Of a stretch of 64,000 bases of DNA, positions 16,897 to 25,772 are shown piece after piece (positions within the stretch are counted from its first letter, which is position 1; each line of letters begins with the position of its first letter). This stretch comes from Opitutaceae bacterium (lineage in GTDB: Bacteria > Verrucomicrobiota > Verrucomicrobiia > Opitutales > Opitutaceae). The stretch is taken from the NCBI GenBank assembly GCA_016711225.1, contig JADJTK010000019.1, positions 1 to 64,000 of the forward strand, written 5' to 3'. The position numbers were made by a program, and so were the translations under genes. Under the pieces are notes generated by a model. That model saw only the letters and a program-made list of their open reading frames with translations. It did no database searches and was not told where the DNA came from.

Positions 16897-19197
16897 TCAG
16901 GGCCGCTCAACTCGCAACCGGAGGAAACGCCGCGGCGCGGTATCCAGCGAGACGGTATCGCGTAGCTTGAGCAGGGTGGGCTGCTCGTTGAGCACGGCTG
17001 CGGGAGCGGTGATCTCCGTCCACGCCACAAGATCGGACGATCCCTCCACGTGGAAGACCACGTCGGAGGCCAACGGGTTGAGATGGGCCGTGAGCGTGAG
17101 GTAGCGTGCCCCGTCGACCGTCTCGACCTTCACTTCCGGCAGGCCCTCGATCTGCGCGCGATACGGGTCAAGGTAGAGCGCGTACTTCATGAGGTTGTTG
17201 ATGCCGTCGCCCGCCGGATTGGCGGCCGCACCGGCGAGGTCGACCGCCACGGTGGCGGTGCCGAGATTCGACTCGCGGGTGCCGTTGGTCGCCGCATAGG
17301 TGAAGGTGTCGGCGCCGATATACCCAAAGAACGGATAGTAGGTGACCACCGTGCCAGCAATGCCGACCGTGCCATGCATCGGCTGGGTGACGATGCGCAG
17401 GGTCGTGCCGGCCGCGGGGGTCGGGGCCACCGGCGCGCTCACCGAGAGAGTGCGCGGGGTGACCGGCAGCGAGACAGAGGCCGGGACGGCCGGCTGCGCG
17501 GGCGAAGAACCGTCGCCGCTGGCGCCGTTGTGGCACTCGTAACAGCCCACCTGCTGGCCGCGCCAGAATGTGCGCGTGCCACCGCGCTCCGAGCCGACAT
17601 TGAACGTGCGATTGGTTTTGGCCTGGCTGAGCACCGTGCCCTTGAAATCGGTGCCGTGGCAGACTCGACAGGAGGTGGCACTGTGGTTGGGCATCTGATC
17701 AGGATGGTTGCTCACCCACCACTGATTCACCGGATGCATGCCGTGGGGTCCGCCGTTGGCGGTTTGCGGATCAGTGGCGTGGCAGGCGCGGCACTCGACG
17801 AGCACGCCCGGGTGCCCTTGCAACGCAGTATTGGTGACATTGTCGTTGGCGTGGGCGGTCGGGAACTCCGCATGCGTGGAGCCGTGGCAAGCCGAGCACT
17901 GTAGTCCTCCGTGGCCGGAGGAAAAGCGATAGAGCGAATGGCCGGCGGCCGGGGTGTTCGGATTCGTGGCGAAGCGGGTGTTGGCCGGCACCCGTAGGTT
18001 GCCCGCCGCGTCAAGCGACGAGAGATAGCGGATCTGGCCGCTGTTGGCCACCGCGTCGCCGGTGTGACAGGACTGGCAGTTCGGTTCATCCAGCCAGCCG
18101 GTGCGGGTGGTGGCGCCGACCTGGCTCATGGTGCCGTGGCAGCTCTGGCACTGCATCGAGAGGTTGCCGGACGTCCGCTCCACCGCGGCCCCCATCGCGC
18201 CACGCAGGCACTGTGTGGCCGAACCTGGGTGACACTGGTAGCAGGCGGAGCGGTTGTTCGAGGCGCCGAGCTGGAGTCCGGTGTCGGGACCAATGACCGT
18301 GGCGTGCCCGGCATGCATCACTTGGGTGAGCGGCGGGATGCCGGCCACCCCGGAGCCGGGCAGCGCCTCGGAGGCATGGCAGCGCGCGCAGAGGATCGGC
18401 GTGCCCTGGTTCACCACGGTGGCGTGCAGGCCGGCGGCGGAATAGCCGGCAGTGGCGAGCGCGGCGGCATAGGCCGGCGAACCGAGGCGATGCTCGTCGT
18501 GGAGGCGCAGCACGTTGAGGCGGAAATCGCGTTTCGGCCGGGGATCATTGGCCCAACCAGCGGCCGGGCGGGCGGAGGAGGAGGAGCCGGAGGCGTGGCA
18601 GGCCTTGCAGTCCATCTCATCGGAGACAGGCAACACGACATCGGTATGGGCCAGGGCGACGCCGCTGCTGTTGCGCGCTACGAGTCGCATCATCGGATAC
18701 GGATTGTGGCGGCCGGCATCATCGCTGGGTGCGATCGGAATGCCGGTGGCCTCAAAGCCGTTGGGAACCCCACCCCAGGTCAGCGCCTGCGGCACGTTGG
18801 CCGCTCCCGGCATCGCGAAGCCGGCGAGCCCATGGTCCGGCGCAACCGAGCCGTAGAGCGCGCTGGTATAGGTCCAGAAGTTGGTTTTACCCACCGATGT
18901 CCGGTTGATCGAACCGGTGGGATCAGCCACGGCCTCATAAGTGAACGTGAGTCCTGCCGGTGATTTCACGAGTTTGCCGGAGGCGTCGATGAGCTGGGCG
19001 TCGACCGTATTAAAAGGCGGCAGGATGGAGAAGACGGAGTAGTCGTCGTCCATGCAGTGCATGCCGAGGTTGTTCCAACCGAGCACGGTCCACTGGCCGT
19101 TGCCGGCAAAGAGGGAGGCAGCCAGGGCAAGGGCGGGGAGACCGGCCAGGAGGCGAGCACGCCAGCGGCGGCTGGAAAGGGAGTGAGGGTTCTTCAT
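16897..19197 (-). CDS. Secreted nine-heme c-type cytochrome with an Ig/cadherin-like tail
   Basis: 766 residues. A signal peptide (RLLAGLPALALAASLFAG) is followed by a conserved leader, NNLGMHCMDDDYSVFSILPP, known from uncharacterised multiheme cytochromes of Geobacter-like bacteria. I count nine CxxCH heme sites: CKACH, CARCH, CYQCH, CQSCH twice, CSACH, CRACH, CRVCH and CYECH. After about residue 560 comes a Big/cadherin-like domain (GTVGIAGTVVTYYPFFGYIGADTFTYAATNG) and a PEP-type LMKYALYLDP segment. Probably periplasmic or outer-surface electron transfer; no partner oxidoreductase is adjacent. ATG start at 19197. Confidence 0.9.
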   Translation of the reverse strand: MKNPHSLSSRRWRARLLAGLPALALAASLFAGNGQWTVLGWNNLGMHCMDDDYSVFSILPPFNTVDAQLIDASGKLVKSPAGLTFTYEAVADPTGSINRTSVGKTNFWTYTSALYGSVAPDHGLAGFAMPGAANVPQALTWGGVPNGFEATGIPIAPSDDAGRHNPYPMMRLVARNSSGVALAHTDVVLPVSDEMDCKACHASGSSSSARPAAGWANDPRPKRDFRLNVLRLHDEHRLGSPAYAAALATAGYSAAGLHATVVNQGTPILCARCHASEALPGSGVAGIPPLTQVMHAGHATVIGPDTGLQLGASNNRSACYQCHPGSATQCLRGAMGAAVERTSGNLSMQCQSCHGTMSQVGATTRTGWLDEPNCQSCHTGDAVANSGQIRYLSSLDAAGNLRVPANTRFATNPNTPAAGHSLYRFSSGHGGLQCSACHGSTHAEFPTAHANDNVTNTALQGHPGVLVECRACHATDPQTANGGPHGMHPVNQWWVSNHPDQMPNHSATSCRVCHGTDFKGTVLSQAKTNRTFNVGSERGGTRTFWRGQQVGCYECHNGASGDGSSPAQPAVPASVSLPVTPRTLSVSAPVAPTPAAGTTLRIVTQPMHGTVGIAGTVVTYYPFFGYIGADTFTYAATNGTRESNLGTATVAVDLAGAAANPAGDGINNLMKYALYLDPYRAQIEGLPEVKVETVDGARYLTLTAHLNPLASDVVFHVEGSSDLVAWTEITAPAAVLNEQPTLLKLRDTVSLDTAPRRFLRLRVERP

Positions 19198-19235
19198 GGG
19201 GGAAGCGGACCGAGCGCGGGTAGTGCGCTCTGTCT

Positions 19236-19254
19236 AATATGCACATATGCGCAT
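19236..19254. promoter_or_regulatory. Possible ArsR-type operator before the multiheme cytochrome gene
   Basis: AATATGCACATATGCGCAT lies about 40 bp upstream of the cytochrome start. On the minus strand it contains CGCATATGTGCA, matching CGCATATGGTGCA at the arsR promoter (16347-16359) apart from one base. Confidence 0.3.
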
Positions 19255-19394
19255 CTTCTACCCTGCGGTCAACGCCCGCTCCTGCTAAAAACCGGTATGG
19301 CCGTGGCGGCCTGGCCCAGGGAGAAGGTCTCGCTTCTCCTCTGAGACGCCGGCGTGACCGGCGGAGCGGGCCGGCGTTCCGGGTCGGACTCGGA

Positions 19395-19417
19395 TGGCGG
19401 GCGTAAAGCCCGCCCAC
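19395..19417. repeat. REP-like hairpin TGGCGGGC-GTAAA-GCCCGCCCA
   Basis: Perfect 8-bp GC arms around GTAAA. The same design, GGTGGGGCGGGC-GTGAA-GCCCGCCCCACC, occurs at 46640-46668 behind uxuA. Confidence 0.6.
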
Positions 19418-19464
19418 CACGAGAACCCAAAGGGCGCCCAGCCGGCCGGCCGGTATTGAAAACA

Positions 19465-19494
19465 AAGGCCGCGGTCGGAATCGACCGCGGCCTT
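19465..19494 (-). terminator. Rho-independent terminator of the secreted-protein gene
   Basis: Perfect 13-bp stem AAGGCCGCGGTCG / CGACCGCGGCCTT with a 4-base loop, 27 bp after the stop codon at 19522. On the minus strand it is followed by TGTTTTC. Confidence 0.75.
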
Positions 19495-19521
19495 CGGGAA
19501 AAGAGGAACGAAGGATCCGGC

Positions 19522-20736
19522 TTACAGAGCGATCTGCTCGAGAAGCTTGAGGAGCTCTTCCTTGGACTGCACCGGGTTGCTGCTCAGGAGCAGCGCCAGC
19601 TTCCGCTCGGGATAACGCACCAGCACAATCGACGAATCCCCCTCGAACGGATCGGCACGGATACCGGAGATCGCGGCATGGCCCTGGTAATCAAATTTAG
19701 AGTCCACCTTGAACGCACCGCTCGCCTCCAACCCATCGGCCACCGAAAGCGGCAACACCGTCACCACCAACGCGCCGCCACGGGTGTTGAGTAGATTGAC
19801 CGTGTGGCCGCCACCAGCGCTCTCGGGCGCCATCGCGGTGTAACCGGGAACACGGATCTTCCCGATGAGCGCACCGAACTCCGTCGAGTTGAGCTTAACG
19901 CCGTCGCCTTTGGGCGCGGGCTTGGGTTTCACAACCGGCGCCGGGGCCTCCTCGTCGACGACCGGCTTCTTCGGAGCCGGCTTCTTCACCGGCTTGGGGG
20001 CTGGGGCGGCCTCCTCATCGTTGTCGGCACCGGGAGGAGGCTGGCCGGCCATCAGTCCACCGAGAAGGGCGCTCATGTCGGGCATCTCCTCGAACTTCAC
20101 ACCCTTGGGCAGATCAAAACGCCCGGCGGGCATGCTGGCATTCTCCTCAAAGCGCGTGGCCACGGTGGTGGACTTCACGCCCATCACCGTGCCCTCACTC
20201 TTGAGCATAACCCCTTTGTAGGTCCACGTCTTGAAGCCCCAGAGCTCGCAGACCTCGCAGGTGCGGCCGAGGAAAACCTCGGGCGCCAGCCAACGCCCGC
20301 CGTTCCGCTCCACGAACTCCTTGGCGTAGGCCTGGCCGGACTGGGCACCCTGAGCTCCCTTCTGCTTGCCGAAGGAATCGGCCATCTTCTTGGCCTGCTC
20401 CAGACTCATCTTCATGCCCGTCTTCTTCGTCAGGTCGGCATTGTAGATCCATCCGTCCAGCAACAGGCTCAAGTTCTCCGATACCTCGGTCTTGGTGCGG
20501 CCGAAGACCTTGGTTGTGTTGGTTTTCTTGTCGAGGCGGGCGTAGCGACTGCCGGAACTGTCGAACCAGAAGGTTTCGGTCCCGGTGGAGTTGATGCCCG
20601 AACCCACCGTGGTGGTCTGGTACTCGACGATCGCGGAGCGGACCCCGTAGAGATACTCCATTTTCTGCGCCCGGACCGGCAACGCGGCGACGAGCGCACA
20701 GAGGGCGACGCAGACAAAGGACAGACGTGAGATCAT
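19522..20736 (-). CDS. Secreted protein, unknown function (paralogous C-terminus with the 26968 gene)
   Basis: 404 residues from the ATG at 20736. Signal peptide ISRLSFVCVALCALVAALPVRAQ. The first ~200 residues (SRYARLDKKTNTTKVFGRTK, GRTCEVCELWGFKTWTYKG) resemble DUF4412-type periplasmic proteins. Next is a Pro/Ala/Lys-rich linker (PAPKPVKKPAPKKPVVDEEA). The last ~110 residues (IGKIRVPGYTAMAPES ... VRYPERKLALLLSSNPVQSK, EELLKLLEQIAL) are clearly related to the whole mature protein encoded at 26968-27489. Function unknown. A terminator follows. Confidence 0.75.
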   Translation of the reverse strand: MISRLSFVCVALCALVAALPVRAQKMEYLYGVRSAIVEYQTTTVGSGINSTGTETFWFDSSGSRYARLDKKTNTTKVFGRTKTEVSENLSLLLDGWIYNADLTKKTGMKMSLEQAKKMADSFGKQKGAQGAQSGQAYAKEFVERNGGRWLAPEVFLGRTCEVCELWGFKTWTYKGVMLKSEGTVMGVKSTTVATRFEENASMPAGRFDLPKGVKFEEMPDMSALLGGLMAGQPPPGADNDEEAAPAPKPVKKPAPKKPVVDEEAPAPVVKPKPAPKGDGVKLNSTEFGALIGKIRVPGYTAMAPESAGGGHTVNLLNTRGGALVVTVLPLSVADGLEASGAFKVDSKFDYQGHAAISGIRADPFEGDSSIVLVRYPERKLALLLSSNPVQSKEELLKLLEQIAL

Positions 20737-21246
20737 GGCGCGGGATAGGGTTGATCCGCCGGTTCCGTCCCCCCGTCGCAGCCGCCCCGAAAACAGGGCC
20801 GGCCGGCGGCGAGAAACCGGCTCCGGCGGCGGTATTCTTCGCTCGTCGACACTCGCCCGGCCGACCGCCGGCGGGCAAACCAATTCTGGGCAAGCCCAGG
20901 GTCAGCCACTTCCGCCTCGCCCGATCCTCGCGCGGGAACAGCGCAGCCCGAAACGATATGCGGGCAAGCCCAAGTGCGGGCGAATCGCAGGGGCGAGGAC
21001 CGCGGGACATCCATGGCGCGTGCCCTCTCGGCCGCGGCCTGGCCGCACAACACAAAGCGCCGGCGCAGATTCCGGAGGCGCCGCTTCGGCTGGGGAGGAA
21101 GCGAAGCGACTCAGCCCGCATATCCCACGCGGCCTGGTCCACCGTGAACAAGAATTCATACGACGTTCATCCGCCCGTCATGTCCGCCTGCTAGAGTGGG
21201 ACTGCGACACGCGCGCTTCGCCGCCGGCGCCGACCGCCTACCACCG
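20737..21246. other. Intergenic region between divergent genes
   Basis: About 510 bp upstream of both the secreted-protein gene and the LtaS-like gene. Open frames here overlap on both strands and are Arg/Pro/Gly-rich with no domain. Promoters for both genes should be here, but I could not pick one with confidence. Confidence 0.4.
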
Positions 21247-23337
21247 ATGCCTCCAGCCCCCACCCCACCGCCGTCCCGGATCAGCCGCATCCTGCGCCGC
21301 CGCCATGGCGGGTTGCTCGTCTTCGTCGTGGTCTTTGTCGCCATCGCGCAGCTCACCCGCCTCGGGTTGCTCTTCCAGGCCCGGCACGACGTTGCGTGGT
21401 CGCCCTTCGGGCTGCTCGGCGCGGTCGCGAGCGGAAGCCTCTTCGACCTCGCCGCCGCCCTGCTCTGCTCGGCCCCGCTCTGGCTGCTGTTGACGGCTCT
21501 GCCCGCTCGCTTCCTCACAGGCCGGCTCGGCCGCGGCGCCACCCGCGGGCTCTTCGTCGCAATCCTCTCCGCACTGCTCTTCGGCGCGGTAGCCGAGTGG
21601 TTGTTTTGGGACGAGTTTGGGGCGCGCTTCAACTTCATCGCCGTCGACTACCTCGTCTACACCAGGGAGGTCGTCGGCAACATCCGTGAGTCCTACTCGC
21701 TGCCCTGGATCTTCGGCGGCCTCACGCTCGCGACCCTCGCCACCGCCGTCGCACTGTGGCGGACACGTTTGCTCGACCGTTGGTTCGCCGCCCCGCCGGA
21801 GCCGTGGTCGCGCCGCTGGCGCGGCAGCCTGCCGTGGCTCGCCGCCATCGTATTGGCTGGCGCGGGGCTCGAGGAGAGCGCCATCCCTGCCTTCGCCGAC
21901 AACTACCAGCGCGAGCTCGCCAAGAACGGGCTCTGGTCCCTCTTCGCCGCCTTCCGCGCCAACGAGCTGCCCTACGACCAGTTCTACCCCACACTGCCGC
22001 TCGACGACGCCTTTGCCACCCTCCGCCACGATTTGGCAGCCGACGGCTCCACGCTTCCCTCCGCCCTCGCGCACGACACCTTGCGCCTCGTCCGCAACCC
22101 CGGGCCCGAGCTGCACCCCAACATCATCCAGATCACCGTCGAGAGCCTCAGCGCCGAGTTCCTCGGCTGCTTCAACCCCGATTCGGCACTCACCCCGAAT
22201 CTCGACGCCCTCGCCGCGCACAGCCTGGTCTTCACCAACCTCTACGCCACCGGCACCCGCACCGACCGCGGCATGGAGGCGCTCACCCTCTCGCTCCCGC
22301 CCACCGCCGGCCGGTCGCTCGTGAAGCGCCCGCGCAACGAGGACCTCTTCACCCTGGGCAGCGTGCTGCGCACCCGCGGCTACGCTACCGCGTTCCTCTA
22401 CAGCGGCTACGGCTACTTCGACAACATGAACTACTATTTCGGACACAACGGCTACCGCGTGGTCGACCGAGCCACGGTCGACCAGTCCGACATCACCTTC
22501 GCCAATGCCTGGGGCGCGTGCGACGAGGATCTCTACAACTGGACCCTCCGCGAGGCCGACGCCGCCCACGCCGCCGGCCGGCCGTTCCACCACTTCGTGA
22601 TGACGACCTCCAACCACCGGCCGTACACCTTCCCCGCCGGCCGCATCGACCTGCCCTCGAAGACCTCCGGCCGCGCGGGCGCCGTGAAATACACCGACCA
22701 CGCCATCGGCCAGTTCCTTCGCGCCGCCGCCGAGAAACCTTGGTACAAGGACACCATCTTCGTCATCGTCGCCGACCACTGCGCCTCCTCCGCCGGACGC
22801 AGCGAACTGCCCGTCGAGAAATACCACATCCCGCTCCTCGTCTTCGCCCCCGGCGGACAGATCGCCCCCGGCCGTATCAACACCTTGATGAGCCAGATCG
22901 ACTATGCGCCCACCCTCCTCGGCCTCCTGCACTGGAGCTACCCGAGCCGCTTCTTCGGCCAGGACATCACGCGCATCAATCCCACCCAAGGCCACGCCCT
23001 GATCGGCAACTACCAGAAGCTCGGCCTGCTCGCCGGCAACACTCTGGTCGTGCTCAAACCGGTGCAGCAGACGACCACCTACCACTGGAATTCCTCGACG
23101 TCGGCGCTCACACCGGCCGGGCCCGACGCAGCCCTGCTCTCCCGCACCATCGCCGAGTACGAGACCGCCAGCGACCTCTACGCCCGTGGCGCCTACACTC
23201 CGCCCACTGCCGCCGAAAGTGCCGCCCTTCTCGCTGGCCATCCCAAGCTCGCAACAACAGGCTCCGCGGCATCGGAGATTGCTTTCGCCGCGATAGCGTC
23301 CGTCGGCAACGTCTCCGCACCACCGGCGACTCCATGA
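21247..23337 (+). CDS. LtaS/MdoB-like membrane phosphotransferase (alkaline-phosphatase superfamily)
   Basis: About 696 residues. The N-terminal ~200 residues hold several TM helices (GGLLVFVVVFVAIAQLTRLG; LFVAILSALLFGAVAEWLFW; the region before LLDRWFAAPPEPW). The periplasmic domain has the sulfatase/LtaS fold: NIIQITVESLSAEFLGCF, GTRTDRGMEALTLSLPP with the catalytic Thr in GTRTDRG, TTSNHRPYTFPAG, and the metal motif VIVADHCASS. In Gram-negatives such enzymes transfer phosphoglycerol or phosphoethanolamine to glucans or lipids. I prefer the ATG at 21247 (a GTG 51 bp upstream is in frame). The stop overlaps the next start (ATGA), so it is translationally coupled to the two-component genes. 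Confidence 0.88.
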   Translation: MPPAPTPPPSRISRILRRRHGGLLVFVVVFVAIAQLTRLGLLFQARHDVAWSPFGLLGAVASGSLFDLAAALLCSAPLWLLLTALPARFLTGRLGRGATRGLFVAILSALLFGAVAEWLFWDEFGARFNFIAVDYLVYTREVVGNIRESYSLPWIFGGLTLATLATAVALWRTRLLDRWFAAPPEPWSRRWRGSLPWLAAIVLAGAGLEESAIPAFADNYQRELAKNGLWSLFAAFRANELPYDQFYPTLPLDDAFATLRHDLAADGSTLPSALAHDTLRLVRNPGPELHPNIIQITVESLSAEFLGCFNPDSALTPNLDALAAHSLVFTNLYATGTRTDRGMEALTLSLPPTAGRSLVKRPRNEDLFTLGSVLRTRGYATAFLYSGYGYFDNMNYYFGHNGYRVVDRATVDQSDITFANAWGACDEDLYNWTLREADAAHAAGRPFHHFVMTTSNHRPYTFPAGRIDLPSKTSGRAGAVKYTDHAIGQFLRAAAEKPWYKDTIFVIVADHCASSAGRSELPVEKYHIPLLVFAPGGQIAPGRINTLMSQIDYAPTLLGLLHWSYPSRFFGQDITRINPTQGHALIGNYQKLGLLAGNTLVVLKPVQQTTTYHWNSSTSALTPAGPDAALLSRTIAEYETASDLYARGAYTPPTAAESAALLAGHPKLATTGSAASEIAFAAIASVGNVSAPPATP

Positions 23338-23999
23338 AAGTCCTCATCGTCGAAGACGAGCCCCGCATGGGCGCCTTCATCGTGAAGGCACTCACCGAAC
23401 AGAGCTACACCGTGCAGCTCGTGCGGACGTGTGCCACCGCCCGCGATGCCCTCGCCGAAGCGCCCGTGGGCGCCGTCGTGCTCGACCTCGGCCTGCCCGA
23501 TGGCGACGGCCTCGACCTCCTGCGCGAATGGCGCGCCGCCGGTTTCAACGAGCCCGTCCTCATCCTCAGCGCCCGCGACGCCCGCGAGGACCGCGTCGCC
23601 GGCCTCAACCTCGGAGCCGACGACTACCTCCCCAAGCCCTTCGGCATGGACGAGCTGCTCGCCCGCCTCCGCTCGCTCCTGCGCCGTCAGGCCGGTGTGA
23701 AGACAACGGTCCTCACCCACGGCGACCTCCGTGTCGACCTTCTCGCCCGCACCGTCACCTCCCGCAGCCAGCGCGTCGTGCTCACCAACCGGGAGTTCGC
23801 CCTCGTCGAACTCTTCCTCCAGAACCCCGGCCGCGTGCTCACCCGCACCTTCATCGCCGAACACGTCTGGCAGGCCAGCTACGATCTCGGCACCAACCTC
23901 ATCGACGTCTACGTGCGCCGCATCCGCCAAAAGCTCGAGGTCCCCGGCGAGAAACCCTTCATCCAGACCGTGCGCGGCATGGGCTACCAGCTCGCATGA
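23334..23999 (+). CDS. OmpR/PhoB-family response regulator
   Basis: 221 residues. Receiver domain with the acidic pair (VEDE), phosphoacceptor Asp51 (VVLDLGLPDGDG) and Lys (DDYLPKPFGMDELLARL). Winged-helix DNA-binding domain from about residue 125 (LTNREFALVELFLQNPGRVLT and the end VRGMGYQLA). Overlaps the LtaS-like gene by 4 bp upstream and the kinase gene by 4 bp downstream, forming one coupled operon, so it probably controls envelope modification in response to the kinase. Closest in style to CusR/QseB/PmrA regulators. Confidence 0.95.
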   Translation: MKVLIVEDEPRMGAFIVKALTEQSYTVQLVRTCATARDALAEAPVGAVVLDLGLPDGDGLDLLREWRAAGFNEPVLILSARDAREDRVAGLNLGADDYLPKPFGMDELLARLRSLLRRQAGVKTTVLTHGDLRVDLLARTVTSRSQRVVLTNREFALVELFLQNPGRVLTRTFIAEHVWQASYDLGTNLIDVYVRRIRQKLEVPGEKPFIQTVRGMGYQLA

Positions 24000-25417
24000 A
24001 ACAGCCCTTCGCCTCCGCCGTCCCAGCCGAGCTGCGCTTCGGCTCCTTCACGTGGAAGTTGACCCTTCGCCTCGCCCTCTTGGTCACGGTCACCTCGGCC
24101 ATCGTGCTCACCGCCGGCGGAGGCCTGCTCTCCCGCCAGTGGCGACGCAACATCGATGCGGTGCATGAAACCGAACTCCGCGAACTCGACCAGATCGTCG
24201 CCGAAGTCGCCCCGCTCACGCCCCAGGCCCTCGGAGACCGCATCCGGGGCGAGGCCGACTACGACCTCGGCCTCTACTACATCCAGATTCAGGACACCGC
24301 CGGTCGGCTTCTCTACCGCTCGCCCAATCTGGGCACCGTGGCCCTGCCCGCCCCCGAGGGGCTGGCGAACCACCGAACCATCGTCATCCCCGGCCTGGGC
24401 GACGTGCGGCTGATCGACCACGTCGGCCGGGGCTGGCGGATCCAAATCGCCAGTCCGCTCGCCCAGTCGCGCCACATCCTGGGCGAGTACACTCGCATCG
24501 CCAGCGCTCTCTTGGGCGCCGTCGCCCTCGCCAGCCTCGCCGTCGGCTGGGCCTTCGCCCGCTTCACCCTGCGCCCCGTCGGCGCCATCCGCGAGACCGC
24601 CTTGCGTATCCGCGGTGACAATCTCGCAGAGCGCATCCCGATCCCCGCCGGCCGCGACGAGCTCTCCGCGCTCGCCGCCCTGCTCAACCAGATGTTCGAC
24701 CGGCTCGAGTCCGCCTTCAACCAGGCCCGCCGCTTCACCGCCGACGCCTCCCACGAGCTCAAGACCCCGCTGACCCTCATCCGGCTCAACGCCGAGCACC
24801 TCCGCCCCCGCCTCGCCGCCGACCCGGAGGCCGGTGCGCAACTCGACGACCTGCTCGACTCCGTCATCCGCCTCCAACGCATCGTCGAAAGCCTGCTCTT
24901 CCTCGCCAAGGCCGAGGCCCGCACCTTCGCCCTCCATCTCCAACCAACGAACACGACTGCCGTGATCAACGAACTCGTCGAGGACGCCACCGCGCTCTGC
25001 GAGGACCGCGGCGTGCGTTTTGTCTGCGAGAACGACGGCGCACACCCCGTGCGCTGCGAGCCGGTTCTCGTCCACCAACTCCTGCTCAACCTCGTCAGCA
25101 ACTCGGTCCGTTTTACCCCTCCGGGCGGCGCAGTCGCTCTCACCTCCGCCGTGGTGGATGGCCAGTGGATCTTGCGGGTGAGCGACGACGGCCCGGGCCT
25201 GCCGCCCGAACAGCTCGAACGCGTCTTCGAACGTTTCGTTCGTTTCGCACCCACCACCAACCCCGACGACTCCAGTGCCGGCCACGGCCTCGGCCTGGCC
25301 ATCTGCCGCAGCATCGCCGAACTCCACGGGGGCTCCATCCGCGCCGAGAACCGCTCCGGCCGTTGCGGCCTCACCGTCGAGACTCGCTGGCCCGCCGGCG
25401 GCCCGGCTGGACTCTGA
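23996..25417 (+). CDS. Sensor histidine kinase, partner of the preceding regulator
   Basis: 473 residues. TM1 (LRLALLVTVTSAIVLTAGGG), a periplasmic region of about 130 residues, TM2 (IASALLGAVALASLAVGWAFA), a HAMP domain (FTLRPVGAIRETALRIRGDNL), HisKA with His253 (DASHELKTPLTLIRLNAEHL) and an HATPase_c domain (LLNLVSNSVRFTPPGG, VSDDGPGLPPEQLERVFERF, GHGLGLAICRSIAELHGG). It resembles CusS/PmrB-like kinases. The signal is unknown; the coupling to the LtaS-like gene suggests an envelope or cationic-stress cue. ATG at 23996 overlaps the regulator stop. Confidence 0.95.
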   Translation: MKQPFASAVPAELRFGSFTWKLTLRLALLVTVTSAIVLTAGGGLLSRQWRRNIDAVHETELRELDQIVAEVAPLTPQALGDRIRGEADYDLGLYYIQIQDTAGRLLYRSPNLGTVALPAPEGLANHRTIVIPGLGDVRLIDHVGRGWRIQIASPLAQSRHILGEYTRIASALLGAVALASLAVGWAFARFTLRPVGAIRETALRIRGDNLAERIPIPAGRDELSALAALLNQMFDRLESAFNQARRFTADASHELKTPLTLIRLNAEHLRPRLAADPEAGAQLDDLLDSVIRLQRIVESLLFLAKAEARTFALHLQPTNTTAVINELVEDATALCEDRGVRFVCENDGAHPVRCEPVLVHQLLLNLVSNSVRFTPPGGAVALTSAVVDGQWILRVSDDGPGLPPEQLERVFERFVRFAPTTNPDDSSAGHGLGLAICRSIAELHGGSIRAENRSGRCGLTVETRWPAGGPAGL

Positions 25418-25772
25418 CGCGGGCGAGTTCCAACGACAGACAGACCCGGCAAACCCGGCGCCCCACGCAATAGGAACACTGCGCGGCGGGAATCTTGCCT
25501 AACCCCGAGGACCCCGGACTTCGCGCATCAACGCGAACCGGTAACGACCTACCGGATCCAAGATGAGACTGACGATCATGGCTTCGCCTCGCTCGCTGAA
25601 GATTAGGATCATGATCCCTAATCTTCAGAAGGGGACCTCACCGAGCGCCTCCCTGGGTTCTCCTCCCGGCTCTCCTCGGCTTCCGTGACCCGCATGAAAC
25701 CCAAATCCGAGTGAGAGCCCCACCGCGTTGCCGGCTTGCCGTGCGCGCGCCGGCTCGCAGCTTCGCCCCTTC
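25418..25772. other. Intergenic region with a long palindrome
   Basis: About 355 bp between the kinase gene and the J-domain-like gene. The only structure seen is the palindrome at 25597-25629. No gene is visible; the TTG-initiated extension at 25728 of the next frame is unlikely. Confidence 0.45.
25597..25629. terminator. Long inverted repeat CTGAAGATTAGGATCA/TGATCCCTAATCTTCAG
   Basis: The arms match over 16 of 17 positions (one extra G) with almost no loop. It could be a bidirectional terminator after the kinase gene or an operator for the J-domain-like gene. There is no T-run, which weakens the terminator reading. Confidence 0.4.

Larger units (their letters stand above)
19198..19521. other. 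Intergenic region: cytochrome promoter, REP hairpin, terminator
   Basis: No gene seen. It holds the upstream region of the cytochrome gene (AATATGCACATATGCGCAT at 19236-19254), a GC-rich REP-like hairpin near 19395-19417 and a terminator-like hairpin at 19465-19494. Confidence 0.5.

Noticed and set aside
21238..23241. A 667-codon open frame antisense to the LtaS-like gene
   Set aside because: Low-complexity Gly/Glu/Arg sequence without domains, fully antisense to a clear enzyme; a GC-codon shadow.
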